Shown: positions 11,030 through 21,225 of the stretch, piece after piece | How the letters are laid out: each line of letters starts with the position of its first letter | Position numbering within the stretch: the stretch's first letter is position 1 | NCBI RefSeq assembly: GCF_000715075.1 | Contig: NC_134085.1 | Coordinates: 134,058,060 to 134,122,059 of the forward strand | Origin: Nicotiana tabacum | Lineage: Eukaryota > Streptophyta > Magnoliopsida > Solanales > Solanaceae | Length of the DNA: 64,000 nucleotides | Direction of reading: 5' to 3' | Notes under the pieces: model-generated | What the model was told of the DNA's origin: nothing | The model's database searches: none | The model's input: the letters and a program-made list of their open reading frames with translations, nothing else | Position numbers and translations under genes: made by a program

Positions 11030-11290
11030 CCTATAGGCATGATCTCTACGAGTTACTGATTTTAATACCTTTCAAACATTAACAGCCTTATAAACATGAT
11101 ATCTATATGCTGATTTATCATTAAACCTAACGGTTTGCCTAATGTCATTATAAATGCAAATCCCTATAGGCATGGTATCTATATGCATAGTTGTAGAAAT
11201 CAGAAAGTTAGATCCTATAGGCATAGTTTCTACTTGTGAGATTGCATAGATTAACAGTAAAAGTCCTATAGGCATGGTTTCTACCCTTTT
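11030..11290 (-). repeat. Periodic 16-20 nt motif in Tat1 LTR (also 105-365)
   Basis: Five copies of CCTATAGGCATGGTTTCTA-like sequence recur every 50-70 bp, on a background that is otherwise not repeated. The same series is in the 3' LTR, and about nine copies are in Tat5 at 52,020-52,560. The segment lies about 1 kb downstream of the TATA box in sense orientation, so it would be in the transcript leader. On the minus strand it translates as a short ORF with recurring TMPIG. Confidence 0.7.
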
Positions 11291-12308
11291 GTTCATAAAA
11301 GTAAATTCCCTCCCCTTTTCACTAGATCCCCGAGTTTATACAAATTATTACAGACCAGAAAAATAAGACAGAAATAAAACTACATCAGATTTTACAACTA
11401 CATCCGAGCAACCTAATTTAGACTTAGTATATAACAATATGAGATTGAACCATTTCCAAGATCCAGATTTCCAAAGCCTTCTCTTATCTAGGGTGTTTCA
11501 GAGATCCAAGGAGTTTTAAGAACTCCAGCCAGTGCTTACACCCAAGATATTAATTAGAAAGAGTTATAGTGCAGTGTGGAAGGGCCAGCCCTCAGGTGTC
11601 CAAGTTCAGAGGGAGCTTAGGGGGTCCCAAGGCAAGGCTCACAAGAGAGGGGCAGAACTTAGTTTCTAAGAATGAGTGTAAGTGCAAGAGGGGGGTTAGG
11701 GAGTGCCATGGCAGGCTGGTGGTCATGCCTAGCCATAGGATAGGCTGGCACACCCCTGACCAGGCTTGCTCAGCCAACAAATAAGACCACAGACCTATTG
11801 AAGGTCAGACTATGGTCTGGACAGTGATTAGGACACTGCCAGACCAAAGTCATAGGCTCATAATACACATAAAGGGAAAGGGGAATGGGAATTGAAAGAG
11901 TTTAGGACTCAGGGAGTCCAGTCCATATACATGAACAACAATATCAAGTGTTGTCATGTTTTCTGAACCATAACTCAACATACAAAGGGTTTAGGGATGG
12001 GGATTCATATAGGAGCAGGAATAAACAAACTTGCAAAAAGCAGTAAAATAAACAAAGAGAAGACTGAAGCATAGACACATAAGAGAGAGGCAGAATTTAA
12101 ACAAGAAGAGACATACCAGATGCAAAAAAGTAAGCAGGAAGAAAAGCAGAATACTTGCTGCCAAAGCACAATCAGAGAAGAGGACTCTAGTTTATGAGTT
12201 CAGAGAAAAACTCGAATGCTTTTAAGAAAAACTAAGAGTATTTGAGAGAAGAAGTAGTGACTTATGCTGTGTGTGTTCGTACTTGTTTTTTGAAAGAGAA
12301 GAGGTATA

Positions 12309-12319
12309 TGTATTTATAG
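12309..12319 (-). promoter_or_regulatory. TATA box of Tat1 5' LTR
   Basis: The minus strand reads CTATAAATACA, followed within 20-50 nt by CTCTTCTCTTTC and then ACACACACAG. It is the only well-formed TATA box I found in the LTR. It should drive genomic RNA leftward. Confidence 0.6.
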
Positions 12320-12982
12320 TTTTGTAGACGAGTAAAGAATAAGGTAACAAGTATAGCTTTAACACAAATATAGGCATGATCACAACCAGAATCAATTAAC
12401 ACAAGACTTCCCTTTAATCAAGGGATTATTGTTCAAACGGATGCTAACAGGATCAAAAATAAGGAAAGAAAATCAGTCTGTAAGCTGAATGGTTGTTGCC
12501 ATAAAAGGAGCAGTAAAATCATACAATAGGTATTTAAGTCCAAGTACAGGATTGTACTTATTTTTGGAAAGGGTTTAGTAAAACCAAGAAAGAGAATCAA
12601 TTAACCCTTAACATGCGAGTAAGAGGGAAAAGTTTTGAAATCAGTTATGAGTTTGAAAATCAATCACAGAAGGGACTCAGTATATAAAGGAATGCACAAG
12701 TAATAGACATGTGAGGCCAAGCTATGGCAAAAGAAACAACATACAGTAGTAGCATAGAGCAAGCATTCGAAGCATGATAGTCAGGTTTCAGTGATTTAGT
12801 AATAGAGAAAAGGATAAGAGGCATGCAAAGAGTCGAGTGAAAATCATAGTTGAGTTTGACAGGTAGCAAGAACTCAGAACAAAAAGAGTCACATAAAGAA
12901 AAAAGAGAGTTGAAGTAAAGGAATCACATTGAGCAATTTCAACAGACGAAGAACTTCAGGAACTCAAATAGACCCCCAAAGA

Positions 12983-13673
12983 ACTAGGGTTTTCAAAATC
13001 AGTCAGGTTTAGAGGTGATAAGCAAGTGAAACAAGCAAACAAATTCAGAATCTCGAATAAAGCCCAAAAATTAGGGTTTTCAACATGCTAACTCAGATAG
13101 AAAAACAAGGTAAATGAATGTTAACAAACAGACTAAGAAACTCAAACAAAATCTCAAGAATTAGGGTTTTAAACATGCTAACTCATATAGAAAACAACAC
13201 AAGCAAAACACAGTAAAACATGTCAAGAATCAGAGAATAGATTCGAAATACCTTTACATAAAACCCTAATTAAAGAATAAAGAGTTTTGAAATCAAAAAA
13301 TTAAAGAAACTTTGAGAAAGATGCTTAGAAATCTCAAACACATAAAGATCCGGGGCAGATCTGAAATAAAATCGAAGGAACCTCAGAGATTAGGATTTCG
13401 TAAGAAACCCAGGCGATGTGAAAGGCTTTGAAAACCATCAATCTAAGCAGGAAAGTCGAAGATCGAACTTGAATAGCCATGGTTCGCCTGGACAAAGGTT
13501 GAAGAGGATCGTAGAACAATCATCAAGCAAAGGCTTGGTCTAAACCCCTTCAAGATCTGGTCATAGGACCTCAAAGACGAGCACGTAGAGGCCATGAAAG
13601 GCTGGTACAGGTCTCCGATGAGCCTGGGAAGCCATGGATTATGGTTTCAGTGAGAGGCGGCGACTAGGGTTTG
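12983..13673 (-). promoter_or_regulatory. Cluster of telo-box motifs (AAACCCTA) in Tat1 U3
   Basis: Five matches to AAACCCTA lie near 12,983, 13,071, 13,161, 13,261 and 13,664, four in sense orientation and one reversed. They sit 0.65-1.35 kb upstream of the TATA box. The telo-box is a known plant promoter motif bound by TRB (telomere-repeat-binding) proteins. Whether it acts here is inference. Confidence 0.5.
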
Positions 13674-14404
13674 AGGTGGGTTGAGAGAAAGAAGGGATTC
13701 AAAGGCGGTGTCTCTAAAGGAATGGGGTAGGTTTATTTGAAATTAAAAAGGAAAGAATCAATTGTGGTCGTTGATCTAAGTGATCAATAACTGAGATTGA
13801 ATGGGGTTATGGGCTGGGTCGGTTGAGTAGGTGCTGGGTCGGGTTAAAGGTAATTGGGCTGGGTAGTTTGGGCTTGAATTTGGGGCTGAGTTGGGTTAAT
13901 TAGGGGTGCCAAATGGGCTGAAATTGAAATACAATTGAGGCTAGATTGTAAATAGCCACTTTTCCGATTTTATTCTATAAAAAATAGCAATAACGATTTT
14001 AAGAACAAATTAAAAGTACGGGGTAAACAAATATCATATAAATATTAATTAAAAAAATGCCGGTGTTAATTTTATAATTATAAGATGCTATCAATTACAA
14101 AATAGGCTATAATTGCAATTATATGTAATTTAACTTTTAAAAATGCCAAACGAATTTGTAAAATTGTGCAAAAATCACCTTAATTGTATTTTGGTGTAAA
14201 TATGAGGATAAAATAAGTTATTTACCAAAAATAATAATTTTGGGAACAATTATTGGATTACTGGTATTAAAATAGGCAATAACTTGGTTTTAAAATTCAT
14301 TAAAAATACCAAAACTCTTGGGTGTGCTGATATATGCACATATATGCTATTTTGGAAATATTTGAGTATATAAAAAATACCTAGGGAAAAATTGTGTTTC
14401 AACA

Positions 14405-14432
14405 ATCAGTAAAGTTTTTCCCTACGCGAACG
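14405..14432 (-). other. 28-nt copy of internal tract outside Tat1 5' LTR
   Basis: Identical to 3,489-3,516. It ends in CGCGAACG, and the flanking plus-strand sequence continues CGTGAGAGTGG. It could be an extended LTR end made by mis-primed plus-strand synthesis, or pre-existing target sequence. Confidence 0.5.
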
Positions 14433-16146
14433 CGTGAGAGTGGCCGCATTCGCGAAGAAGAAAATCTAGGCAGCCAGTATAAAGTTTTCGAAAATGAGGG
14501 TTGGCCATTTTTATCAAAACTTGAGTTTGGGAGCTCGGATTTGGACGAGATTTTGAGGGATTTTTAGAGATATCAATTGGGTAATGATTCTTAACATGAT
14601 TTTGGTTATATCCCATTAATCTATCATTAATTTATTCATTTAATTTCGGATTTGGGGTAAAAATTTGGAAAAAACTGAGAAGAGTTCTTAGACCGAATTT
14701 TGAGGTTTTGATCGATATTTTGGCATCAGATTTGAGTAAATTTGGTATGGTTAGACTCGTGAGTGAATGAGTATTCGTATTTTGTGACATTTACCTGATT
14801 CCGAGACGTGGGCGTGAAGAGGCCTTTTGAGTGATTTTCCAATTTCTTGTCTTAGCTTTGATTTCAATAGCTAGATTAGTTTCTTGTAGTCATATTTATG
14901 TTAGGTAATGTGTTTTGGCTATATTTGGGCTATTCGGAGTCGGATATTCGTGAAAAGAGAATATTGACGGATTAGTTTGAGCTTGGTTCGAGGTAAGTGA
15001 TTTGCCTAACCTTGTGTGGGGGAACTTCCCTCAGTATTTGGTATTATTTTGATATGTGAGCGCCGTGTACGTGGGGTGACGAGTACGTACACGGGCTATT
15101 TGTTGTAAAACCCCATTTTTCACTAAGTCATAACCTGTTTCTCTTTATTTGAACTACACTAACATATGTAACTAGCATGTTTTAGTTAGAATAGCATGTC
15201 TACGTGTTTTAATTGCCTATTTGAACTCTGTACAACATGTTTAGTGAAATTACCTACTTTCTTTGACTTGAACTTAGTCTAAACTGTAGGTTTTCTTGCT
15301 GTAACTATTATTTCTATTGGTTGAGTTGCATATTTACTTTGGGACTACGGAACGGTATTCCGGGAGATCCCTCTATACTGAATATTTACTTTGGGACTAC
15401 ATAACGGTGTTCTGGGAGATCCCCTATTCTGCATATTTACTTTGGGACTACAGAACGGTATTTCGGGAGATCCCCTGTACATTTACGTTTGAGACTATGA
15501 GACAGTATCTCGGGAGATCTCCTGTTGTTATCTCTGTAATCTGAGCTCTTGTCTTTCTATGATTCTATTCTCATTAGATTTCTGTATTTATTTTGATTGT
15601 GTTATCTCATTCTGTCTTATTTTATTATATTTCTACCAGTAGGGCCCTGACCTAATCTCATCACTACTCGACTGATGCTAGGCTTGGCGCTTATTGGGTA
15701 CCATTGTGGAGTACTCGCGCCCTTTTCTGCACATGTTTTTCGTATGCAGAACTAGGTTCATCTTACCTGTCTCATCGCTAGTTGCAGTTGCTGCTGCTTA
15801 TTGGAGACTTCAAAGTACATTCGCCCGCGCCCGCAGATCCTTGGATTCCCCCTCTATCCCCCTATGTTCATTTTTCTTTCTTTCTGTATAAATGATGTAT
15901 AGAATAGTTAAGACTTCTTAGTAGCTTGTGACTTGCGGGTTTCCGGGTTTTTGGGAATTGTTTCGTACATTTCAGAAGTGAAAATTGTATATGCCGAGTG
16001 GCATTCAGTTGCTTATTAGATATTTGTTACTGTTTGTAGTTAATGTTCATGTTTTATTTTCATTTCTGCAAAGTGTTAGGCTTACCTAGTCATAGAGGCT
16101 AGGTGCCGTCACGCTGGTTCACGGAGGGAGAAATCGGGTCATGACA
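14433..16146 (+). repeat. Truncated LTR of a chromovirus-like element, interrupted by Tat1
   Basis: The right end GGGTCATGACA at 16,146 is the same as the ends of the chromovirus LTRs at 21,024 and 29,061. Inside are similar landmarks: a GAGGTAAGTGATT splice-donor-like stretch, and a GCCGAGTGG stretch near the end. No PBS follows at 16,147, so this is a solo LTR or a 3' LTR in plus orientation. Its left part should lie beyond Tat1, left of the window. Confidence 0.6.
15328..15527 (+). repeat. Four tandem units of about 50 bp inside the truncated LTR
   Basis: The unit is built on ATATTTACTTTGGGACTAC followed by AACGGTRTTCCGGGAGATCCC. Three units are close copies and the fourth is diverged. 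A small in-frame ORF across them is a by-product. Confidence 0.8.
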
Positions 16147-17990
16147 TACACCTACTTGTCACCTACCAGTCTGTCAGTCTTGCGAAAACGCGAATATCTC
16201 TCTACTCCGATATCATATTGACAAATGGTTTAATGTGTTAGAAACTACACTCATAGATCTTAAATTTGATAGGTGAATAATCCATTAATTCCTTGTATAT
16301 TGGGAGAAAAGTTTTGATACATTTGACCTAATTTTCAGCACATTATGAGTGTGACTTTTGATGACCTGTGCCAACTTTTGTTCCACAACTCGCTTGACTT
16401 CAAAACGTAATACATGACTACCATACGACTGAAATAACTCATAAAATAACCTCCTTATCATGTTAAGCACCCCAATCTCGTTCCAAAAGCACGGGTTATA
16501 ATATTCTAAACTTCTCGATATCCGAGAAAACTTATTTTTTTCAATTCGTTTAGCTTATAAGCCTTCCAACCAACTTGGTACTTGTTATTCATAATCTTAA
16601 ATATTTGTAACCTTCACGGTAACATTATTAACTTACTTTATGTACTTCCAAAGATGATCTGATTTTCGAGCTTACATCAACTGACTTGCGATGTACTTTT
16701 ACGTATGAAAACATGGGGTGTAATAGTTACCATTGATATTGTTGTAAAAAATATATTTACTAATACGAAGATTTAAGTAGTTTAATTCAAAGTTTTAAAA
16801 ATATTTTACTATTAAAGAGTAGACATCTTTCTTTCTCTTTTACAATTTTTTTGTACTTTTTTAGTTTTTCAACAAACATCAATATTGTCTAATATTAAAC
16901 AAAATTACAAAATCCATTATTAAAAATTTTTGGGACCAGAATCAAGGCTTTACTAGTCTTCTACTAGAGTCACTTGTCCACCCCTGGCATTCTCAATTAA
17001 ATTTCTAGAGTCTCAATTAAGATAAGGCAACAATGACAAGACCATTAAAGGCAGTGTGTGTGTCATTCAGTTATCAAAGTGAATGAAGCTGGTTGAATAG
17101 TATGTTCATGGTGGGACAGTTGTCTTTAAATAATTGTTGATCATCAATGAGGGACGGGTTAACAGAACTGGTGGCCTATATATATATACATTAATTAATT
17201 AATTATATTAAAAGCATGAAGGCCCTTCGCGAAATATCGTTTGCATTTTTTTATCCTTTTAAAGTAGAGTTCATATTGTACAAAATAGTCATTTGATTAT
17301 TTTTTTCAATATTAGGAATAGTCATTTAATTATCTCCTACTATTGAGGATAATCAATTAATTATTTCTCTAATATTTAGAAATTTAATTTTTAATTTTCT
17401 TTTAGTTCTATAATTTCAAGTACTTTAGATATAAACTGTAAAAGGAGTTTTTTTTTTTTTGTTAACAAAACTTTTACAACTAATTCAAACTAGGAAGGTT
17501 TCACAGTAGTATTTTTTTGGGGGTCATATTGTAGGAGTACTAATCGTCACCTTCTACTCCAATTATAACTGGGAGTACTGTATTTATCCTTTTAAGTTTA
17601 GGAGCAGTATTAAATTTCATACTATGAACAATTTACACTAGCAATGTTTTTTATTAAATCGTTCCTTATTTGATATATGTATTAATTACTAATATATATG
17701 AGTTTAGAATCAATTAAGATTCTATCTTTTTTTGGGTTATTTGAACTATGTAACATGATTATAATTCTTTTCATGTTACTAAATTTTCTAAATCTTTTAA
17801 CGCTTACTATGTATAAAAAAAAAGACATATTTAAAAAACTCATAAGACATCTTTGGATTTTGTATTTAAATTATTATTATTTTTTTTTAATATTTAGAAG
17901 ATGAAATATTTACTCATAAAATGTATTCCTTGTTTGAATTACTTAGAAATTGTTATATAAAAAATTTTAAAATTATTAAAAGTTTACTTT
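16147..17990. other. AT-rich DNA with no recognisable gene
   Basis: 16,147-16,700 is of average composition with a fragment that could be old repeat DNA. 16,700-17,990 is very AT-rich, with a TATATATATACATTAATTAAT stretch near 17,182 and homopolymer runs near 17,450 and 17,880. No ORF shows a domain, and I found no clear terminal inverted repeats or RNA gene. Confidence 0.6.
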
Positions 17991-18304
17991 TGTATACGGT
18001 AAAAATCAACGGTTCGATTTTACAATCATCAAGGCGCCTCGTAGAGGCTGCCCCCAGAAGGCTCGAAACTCAGCTCGGGGCTCCGACCCCGAGGGTTCCC
18101 AGTGATCGATCTCGAGGGTTCTCAGTGATCGACCTCGAGGCAGCGTAAACAATGATCGGCCTCAAGGCAGTGTAAATCAGCGGCTACGGTGGACTGATGT
18201 GAGGTTCCCAAGGCACGTGACTAGAGCTGGCAAAGTCTATTAGGCTAGTCTAAACCCGTATCATGGCATTAAATGGCTGTACCATCTCAATATCTTTGTA
18301 ATAA
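17991..18304 (+). repeat. TatX 5' LTR, left part, split by the chromovirus
   Basis: It begins TGTATACGGTAAAAATC and contains a direct-repeat cluster with TGATCGACCTCGAGG variants (18,060-18,170). It stops at the AATAA target duplication of the chromovirus and resumes at 29,062. With the right part the LTR is about 0.8 kb. The start at the TG is inferred. Confidence 0.6.
18300..18304. other. Target-site duplication AATAA, left
   Basis: Five bases directly before the TG of the chromovirus 5' LTR. Identical to 29,062-29,066. Confidence 0.85.
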
Positions 18305-18904
18305 TGTAACGACCCAGCCGGTCGTTTCATGAGTTACCGCTCCGTTTCTCCCATTTCTGCTTCTTATTGCCTTGTTCAGTTGTATTTTATGTTATCGGGT
18401 TGGTCGGATCGGGTTCTGAAAGGTTTTGGTAAGGTTGGAGATACTTACTCTCTTTTGAGGAAGCTTTAGTTGGAAAAGTCAACCGGATATTGACTTATGT
18501 GTTAGAGGACTCAGATGTGAGTTCCGACGATTCGGATAGCTCGGGAGGTGATTTGGGACTTAGGAGCGTGATCGGAATGTGTTTTGGGGGTCTGGAGTAT
18601 ATTTAGGCTTGAATTGGCGAAATTGGAATTTATTGGAATGTGTGTGCAAAATTTCAGGTCATTCGGATGTGGTTTGATATACTTTTTGATCAAAAGCGTA
18701 ATTCGGAAGATGTTGTAACCTTGGGCTTGAATCCGATGTGTTTTGGTTGATTCGATGTTATTTGAGGTGTTTTGAAGATTGGTATAAGTTTGGATAGTGG
18801 TATGTGACTTGTTTGTGCTTTTGGTTGAGGTCCCGGGGCCTCGGGGTAATTTTGGATGGTTGACGGAAAGATAGGAATTTGGAAATGGCAGCTGAAGTTG
18901 TAGG

Positions 18905-19150
18905 ACTGCTGTCATAATCGCATTTGCGGTTGGGAGGCCGCAGGTGCGACCCCCGCAGATGCGGAAGACCAGTCGCAGAAGTGAAAGGAGCCAAGGAAGG
19001 AAGGAACCGCACCTGCGATGGCGCAGGTGCGGGTTGTGCATCGCAGATGCAAAAATTGAAGGTTTAAGTGATGATCGCAGAAGCGACGCTTGGGACCGCA
19101 TAAGTGGTTGCGCAGGAGCGAGTACTGGACCACAAATGCGAAAAGCCTGG
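18905..19150 (+). promoter_or_regulatory. Array of short CpG palindromes directly upstream of TATA (chromovirus LTR)
   Basis: About ten copies of elements such as CGCAGGTGCG, CGCAGATGCGG, CGCAGAAGCG and CGCATTTGCGG are packed in 240 bp, ending about 10 bp before TATAAAAG. The 3' LTR has the same array (26,930-27,170). Its position suggests an enhancer-like or methylation-target role, which is inference. Confidence 0.6.
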
Positions 19151-19159
19151 GCCAGAAGG

Positions 19160-19167
19160 TATAAAAG
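19160..19167 (+). promoter_or_regulatory. TATA box, chromovirus 5' LTR
   Basis: TATAAAAG within AAGGTATAAAAGAATTCC, conserved in both LTRs, with a likely start some 30 nt downstream near GTTCTTCACC. Confidence 0.65.
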
Positions 19168-21027
19168 AATTCCTTCGCGATTTTGAGTTGTTCTTCACCA
19201 TTTCATGTCGGATTTGGAGCTTTTTGGGAGATTTGAAGAGGGATTCAAGGGATAACGTCCGAAGGTATGATTTTGGAACCTAATAATTGATCAAATGGAA
19301 TTATTTCACTAATTTGGCCTAAGATTAATGGAAATTAAGGGTTAAAAATTGGGGATTAGGGCTTGGTATTGGAGACCTTGACTTGAGGATTTGAGGGGCC
19401 ATTTGTTGTCGAATTTTGGGACTTTTAATATGTATGAACTCGTGGGGAGAAAAGGAATCTATTGATGTAAATTTTATCAAATTCCAAGACGTGGGCCCGG
19501 GGGTTGGGTTTTGGTTAATTTCTAGATTTATGTTGTAAATTGATTATTTTTGTATATGCTTCATTCCCGTAGCATATTTTGACGTCGTGATTCTGATTTT
19601 GAATGGATTCGACGCGAGTTGAGGCCGATTCGAGGGGCAAAGGTGTCACGGGCTAGATTTTGGACCGGATTGAGGTGAGTAATGATTGTAAATATTGTCC
19701 TGAGGGTATGAAACCCTGAATTTCACATCGTTGTGCTATATTAAGGTAACACACATGCTAGATGACGAGCGTGGTGTCGTGCACCATCGGGGATTATTAC
19801 TTAGTCCACCCCGAATAACTGTTTAACCGCGTATTTGATTGAAAACTGTTTGCTCTCATCATGTTTTGGGTTGAATGCCATATTTGGGACTCATGCCAAC
19901 TGTTTGGACCCTTAGGGGACTTTTACTTCTATTTCCTCACTATTTTAATTTGATATCTATACTCAGTCATGCTATATTCTACTGTTTTTATAACTCAGCC
20001 ATGTTTACTCTGTTTTCATACTTTAAATGATATTTTGGGTTGAGCATCATGTTTTACTGTGCCGAGTGGAATTTAGAGATTTTTGACTGAGTAGGGCTGA
20101 GGGCCTGTGTTGTGAGGATTTTTATGAGATCGGGCTACACACCGCAGCAGTGTCGTACTGGTTATGATTATGAGGCAGAGGGCTTGGGTTATACGCCACG
20201 AGGTGGCTTGATATGAGGTCGAGAGCCTATTAATTATGCCACAAGATGGCTTGATATTGCACTTGGGCTGTAAGGGGCCCCTCCCGGAGTCTGTACACCC
20301 CCAGTGAGCGCGGGTACCTATTGTGATATGAGATATAGCCCGAGGGGCTGGTGTTGTTCCATGTTATTACCCGAGGGGCTGATTCTGTTAACATTGTGCC
20401 TGAGGGGCAGATTTTATGTGTTTATCTTTTCTTGTTGCTTTTCATTTACTTGTTTAACTGTTAAAAAGGTGTTTTAAAGAAGCTTATTCTGAATCGAGGT
20501 GTTTTATAAGATTTCACTGTTTTATTGCGTTTATTTGGTTTTACTCCGCTTCCTTATAGCATATTGTTGTGTTATTTACGTGATTTCTTATCGCTCAGTC
20601 TTCATTTATTATTATTACTCACTGATTCCCTACACCATGTGTGCAGATTCAGGAGCTTCAGGTCCCACCAGTTAGGGTTGATTGCTCAGTAGGCTATTCA
20701 GAGTCCACTAGGTAGCTGCTCGGCATTCGCAGTCCAGTGTTTCTCCCTCCTATTTTATTTCCCTTGTCCTAATTATGTAATAGATTGTGTAAACTCTTTC
20801 ATACTTGTAGATTTATGATAGATGCTCATGACTGGTGATACCCTGATATCGGGCTGTGTCTATTCGGCAAATTTGTACTGTTTCACTGTTTATTCGGGTT
20901 TAATCATGTTAAAGACTTAAATTGTGTTATTTTAATTACTTAAAATGAATTGGATGTTGTGTCGGCTGGCCTTGTCTTAATGAGAGGCGCCATCATGACT
21001 GTATCTGGGTTTAGGATCATGACAAGT

Positions 21028-21039
21028 TGGTATCAGAGC
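21028..21039 (+). other. Primer-binding site, initiator-tRNA-Met type (chromovirus)
   Basis: TGGTATCAGAGC lies three bases after the LTR end. This is the standard complement of the plant initiator tRNA-Met 3' end. Confidence 0.92.
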
Positions 21040-21225
21040 CTAGGTTACATATGTCTCACGAATCATGAGCAGGTTTAGTAGAGTCTCATAGATCGTTACA
21101 GAGACATCTGTATTTATCCTTGAGAGGCTGTAGAACCTTTTTGAAAAACTTCATATTCTTGAAATTCTTGTCGTGCGAATCTGTTGATCCGGGTACTAAA
21201 CTTCTGTTATTCTATTCTCTCACAA

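Larger units (their letters stand above)
1..14404 (-). mobile_element. Tat1: Tat/Ogre-lineage Ty3/gypsy retrotransposon, internally deleted, 3' LTR cut by window edge
   Basis: Two long direct repeats (1-3488 and about 10,921-14,404) bracket an internal region whose coding remnants all read on the minus strand in the order leader ORF, gag start, RNase H end, second RNase H, integrase. The right repeat extends to 9,695, so it is the complete 5' LTR of a minus-strand element and the left repeat is the 3' LTR, truncated by the window. A PBS-like sequence follows the 5' LTR. The two RNase H domains, the very long LTRs and the tandem repeats between integrase and the 3' LTR are hallmarks of the Tat/Ogre clade. 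Most of gag, protease, RT and most of the first RNase H are missing, so the element is non-autonomous. I saw only about a dozen LTR differences in the first 1.4 kb, which suggests it is fairly young. Confidence 0.85.
9695..14404 (-). repeat. Tat1 5' LTR, complete, about 4.7 kb
   Basis: On the minus strand the repeat runs from TGTTGAAACAC at 14,404 to GGGGGCGTCGACA at 9,695, with the TG...CA ends expected of an LTR. The part from 10,921 matches the 3' LTR at the left edge. The U5 end contains a stretch beginning GAGTCGCCACC on the plus strand that I recognise from many plant Tat LTRs. It contains the TATA box, a cluster of AAACCCTA motifs upstream of it, and a periodic ATAGGCATG motif downstream. 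No coding function is supported. Confidence 0.88.
18305..21024 (+). repeat. Chromovirus 5' LTR
   Basis: Runs from TGTAACGACCCAGCC to GGATCATGACA. It aligns throughout with 26,233-29,061, and lacks about 85 nt (equivalent of 26,553-26,640) and about 20 nt near 20,630. It contains a CpG-rich palindrome array, a TATA box, and three or four CCCGAGGGGCTG repeats near 20,337-20,410. No coding. Confidence 0.92.

Noticed and set aside
16285..16470. 61-residue minus-strand ORF in the AT-rich spacer
   Set aside because: No recognised domain, no conserved neighbour, and length within random expectation.
17180..17215. TA-rich stretch that could be a MITE or TA microsatellite
   Set aside because: I could find no paired terminal inverted repeats or target duplication; it is only a short AT-rich tract.
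18511..19186. Cluster of overlapping ORFs on both strands (also at 26,406-27,005)
   Set aside because: They fall inside chromovirus LTRs and arise from the CpG-rich palindromes.
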